Shown here one piece after another: positions 5,333 through 6,561 of a stretch of 6,561 bases of DNA. A model generated the notes under the pieces. That model was not told where the DNA came from and did not search any database. It saw only the letters and a program-made list of their open reading frames with translations. The stretch covers positions 1-6,561 of the forward strand of contig CAMOIU010000082.1 of NCBI GenBank assembly GCA_946616295.1, given 5' to 3'. Origin of the DNA: CAG-791 sp002392385. GTDB lineage: Bacteria; Bacillota; Clostridia; Lachnospirales; Lachnospiraceae. Position 1 is the stretch's first letter. Each line of letters starts with the position of its first letter. The position numbers were made by a program, and so were the translations under genes.

Positions 5333-6389
5333 TTTGTCCTCCCCTGTCGGGGACCGCGCTGGCACGCAATGCCTCCCGCAGTTCTTCCAGATCTTCTTCT
5401 GTCGTCGACCAGCCGGCAGCCAGCCGGATCACAGTGTGTTCGTCGTCATATTTCTCCCAGAAGCTGAACCGAACCTTCTCTCCCAGCCGCTGCATGCGCC
5501 TGTTCTCCAGAATGATAAACTGCTGGTTGGTCGGTGAATCTATATAAAGCGGAATGCCTTCTCCGCGGAAGATCTCCTTCATTCTCTCCGCCATGTCGAT
5601 CACATGCCGGCTGATCCGGAAATAGAGATCATCTGTAAAGAGGGCGTCAAACTGCACGCCCAGCAGTCTTCCCTTGGCCAGGAGAGCGCCCCGCCGCTTG
5701 ACGGAGGTCATAAAGTGCCGGGGCCTGCAGCCGTTCATGAATACCACGGCCTCCCCGCAGAGGGCGCCGACCTTGGTCCCTCCGATATAGAAGACATCAC
5801 AGAATGAGGCGATATCCTGCAGGGTCAGATCAGTGCTCCGGCTCATCAGGCCGTAGCCCAGCCGCGCGCCATCCAGAAAGAGGGGGATCCCCCGGCTGCG
5901 GCAGATCTCCGAGATAGCCTGCAGATCCGCCTTTGTATAGAGTGTCCCGTATTCTGTGGGATGGGACAGATAGACCATCCCCGGGAAGGTCATATGTTCA
6001 TGATTGGCGTCGGCGTAGAAATCGTCCAGATACCGGCGCAGCGTCTCCGGCAGGATCCGTCCCTCCGTCTGGGGCAGAGTCAGCACCTCATGGCCCGTGT
6101 ACTCGATGGCGCCGGCCTCGTGACTGCTGATGTGGCCCGTCTCTGCCGCGATGACGCCCTCGTAATCCGCCAGCATGGCGGAGATGACCACGGCATTGGC
6201 CTGGGTCCCGCCCACCAGGAATTCCACTTCCGCGTCCTCCCGGCCGACAGCCCTGCGGATCTTGTCCGCCGCCCTGAGGCAGTAGGGATCCGTCCCGTAC
6301 CCGGAAAGGGGCTCCCCGTTGGTCTCCATGAGCCTTTTCAGGACCTCCGGATGCGCGCCGGTCGTATAGTCACTCTCCAAAGAAATCAT
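5322..6389 (-). CDS. Low-specificity L-threonine aldolase / beta-eliminating lyase family, PLP-dependent
   Basis: The 355-residue protein matches the fold-type I PLP enzymes of the threonine aldolase / beta-eliminating lyase family over its whole length, and its size is usual for the family. Visible landmarks are SDYTTGAHPEVL at the start, FLVGGTQANAVVI (58-70, cofactor phosphate binding), ETGHISSHEAGAIE (83-96, His86 in the place of the PLP-stacking histidine), LFLDGARLGYGL (170-181, Asp173 for the pyridine nitrogen) and YIGGTKVGALCGEA (201-214, Lys206 as the Schiff-base lysine). The likely reaction is cleavage of L-threonine or L-allo-threonine to glycine and acetaldehyde in the cytoplasm, though substrate preference within the family cannot be read from sequence. 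The start is preceded by AGAAGGGA at about 8 bases. It is the first gene of the probable operon, and its functional link to the membrane genes downstream is unclear. Confidence 0.92.
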   Translation of the reverse strand: MISLESDYTTGAHPEVLKRLMETNGEPLSGYGTDPYCLRAADKIRRAVGREDAEVEFLVGGTQANAVVISAMLADYEGVIAAETGHISSHEAGAIEYTGHEVLTLPQTEGRILPETLRRYLDDFYADANHEHMTFPGMVYLSHPTEYGTLYTKADLQAISEICRSRGIPLFLDGARLGYGLMSRSTDLTLQDIASFCDVFYIGGTKVGALCGEAVVFMNGCRPRHFMTSVKRRGALLAKGRLLGVQFDALFTDDLYFRISRHVIDMAERMKEIFRGEGIPLYIDSPTNQQFIILENRRMQRLGEKVRFSFWEKYDDEHTVIRLAAGWSTTEEDLEELREALRASAVPDRGGQNGQ

Positions 6390-6464
6390 ACGCTGCGTCC
6401 CTTCTCTGTCTCTGCCGGATACAGGATCCCGGTCAACTATATATTTTACAACATTAACACTATC

Positions 6465-6492
6465 ATTGTATCACATTTCGGAACAGTGTCGG
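6465..6492 (-). promoter_or_regulatory. Promoter candidate for the four-gene operon
   Basis: Read on the minus strand, CCGACA (6487-6492; 4 of 6 to the -35 consensus) is followed after 16 bases by TACAAT (6465-6470; 5 of 6 to the -10). TGA directly before the TACAAT gives an extended -10. Transcription would start near 6458, leaving a leader of about 69 bases before the ATG at 6389. The surrounding DNA (6432-6480) is clearly more AT-rich than the genes. No internal promoter or terminator is evident between the four genes. Confidence 0.55.
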
Positions 6493-6509
6493 AACTAACG
6501 TTACTGTTC
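6481..6509. repeat. Inverted repeat overlapping the -35 element, possible operator
   Basis: GAACAGT (6481-6487) and ACTGTTC (6503-6509) are exact inverted copies separated by 15 bases, and the pair spans the -35 element proposed for the operon. The interval also contains the 8-bp palindrome TAACGTTA (6496-6503). The placement suits a repressor or activator site, but the arms are only 7 bases, so coincidence cannot be excluded. Confidence 0.35.
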
Positions 6510-6561
6510 ACCGGCTGGCCTGTCGATTCCATGCTCGAGTTTAGACATTTTCTTCTGTAGT

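Noticed and set aside
5333..5365. Upstream ATG giving 11 extra residues on the zinc-finger protein
   Set aside because: The 5332 start has AGGGGAGG at good spacing and begins just before the first finger.
4259..5467. 402-residue plus-strand open frame across the zinc-finger gene
   Set aside because: Antisense shadow; the minus strand carries exact zinc-finger patterns, a membrane helix and a good ribosome binding site.
6501..6560. Possible C-terminal end of an upstream minus-strand gene (19 codons ending in TAA at 6501-6503)
   Set aside because: The open frame is too short to judge, other frames are also open near the edge, and no family signal is visible. It would fit a gene ending just before the promoter but cannot be supported.

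Overview
The window looks like chromosome from a GC-rich gut-type Clostridia (Lachnospiraceae/Oscillospiraceae-like Firmicute). The basis is purine-rich Shine-Dalgarno sequences before every gene, AT-rich intergenic gaps between GC-rich genes, a Gram-positive-style secreted SH3/3D-type protein, and a threonine-aldolase-like enzyme of the form common in gut Firmicutes. This is an inference from style, and no species marker is present. All five convincing genes lie on the minus strand, so the biological reading order runs from the right end to the left.

Right to left: a promoter region (about 6465-6509) precedes a PLP-dependent threonine-aldolase/beta-eliminating-lyase family gene (5322-6389). 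Its last 11 bases overlap the start of a membrane protein with two cytoplasmic zinc fingers and a Tyr/Thr-rich outer domain (4280-5332). After 40 bases comes a two-helix membrane protein whose C-terminal half resembles GrpE, the Hsp70 nucleotide exchange factor (3337-4239). After 50 bases comes a divergent Hsp70-like ATPase in which a glycine-rich membrane hairpin and a helical tail replace the usual substrate-binding domain (1376-3286). Tight spacing and one orientation suggest a single operon.

A 152-base AT-rich gap follows, holding an extended -10 promoter and a 25-bp near-perfect palindrome that fits the GlnR/TnrA core pattern. It precedes a separately controlled exported protein (228-1223) with a signal peptide, an SH3-like domain, a helical linker and a 3D/RlpA-like C-terminal domain. 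A very long bidirectional terminator hairpin (147-219) closes this gene. The left 151 bases are non-coding, with a 55-bp direct repeat at 96-bp period, each copy carrying its own hairpin.

The most interesting content is the zinc-finger / GrpE-like / Hsp70-like trio. All three are predicted to be membrane-anchored with their key domains in the cytoplasm, which suggests a membrane-tethered chaperone-type machine with its own exchange factor and a zinc-finger partner that reaches outside the cell. The parts are visible in the sequence; the joint function is inference.
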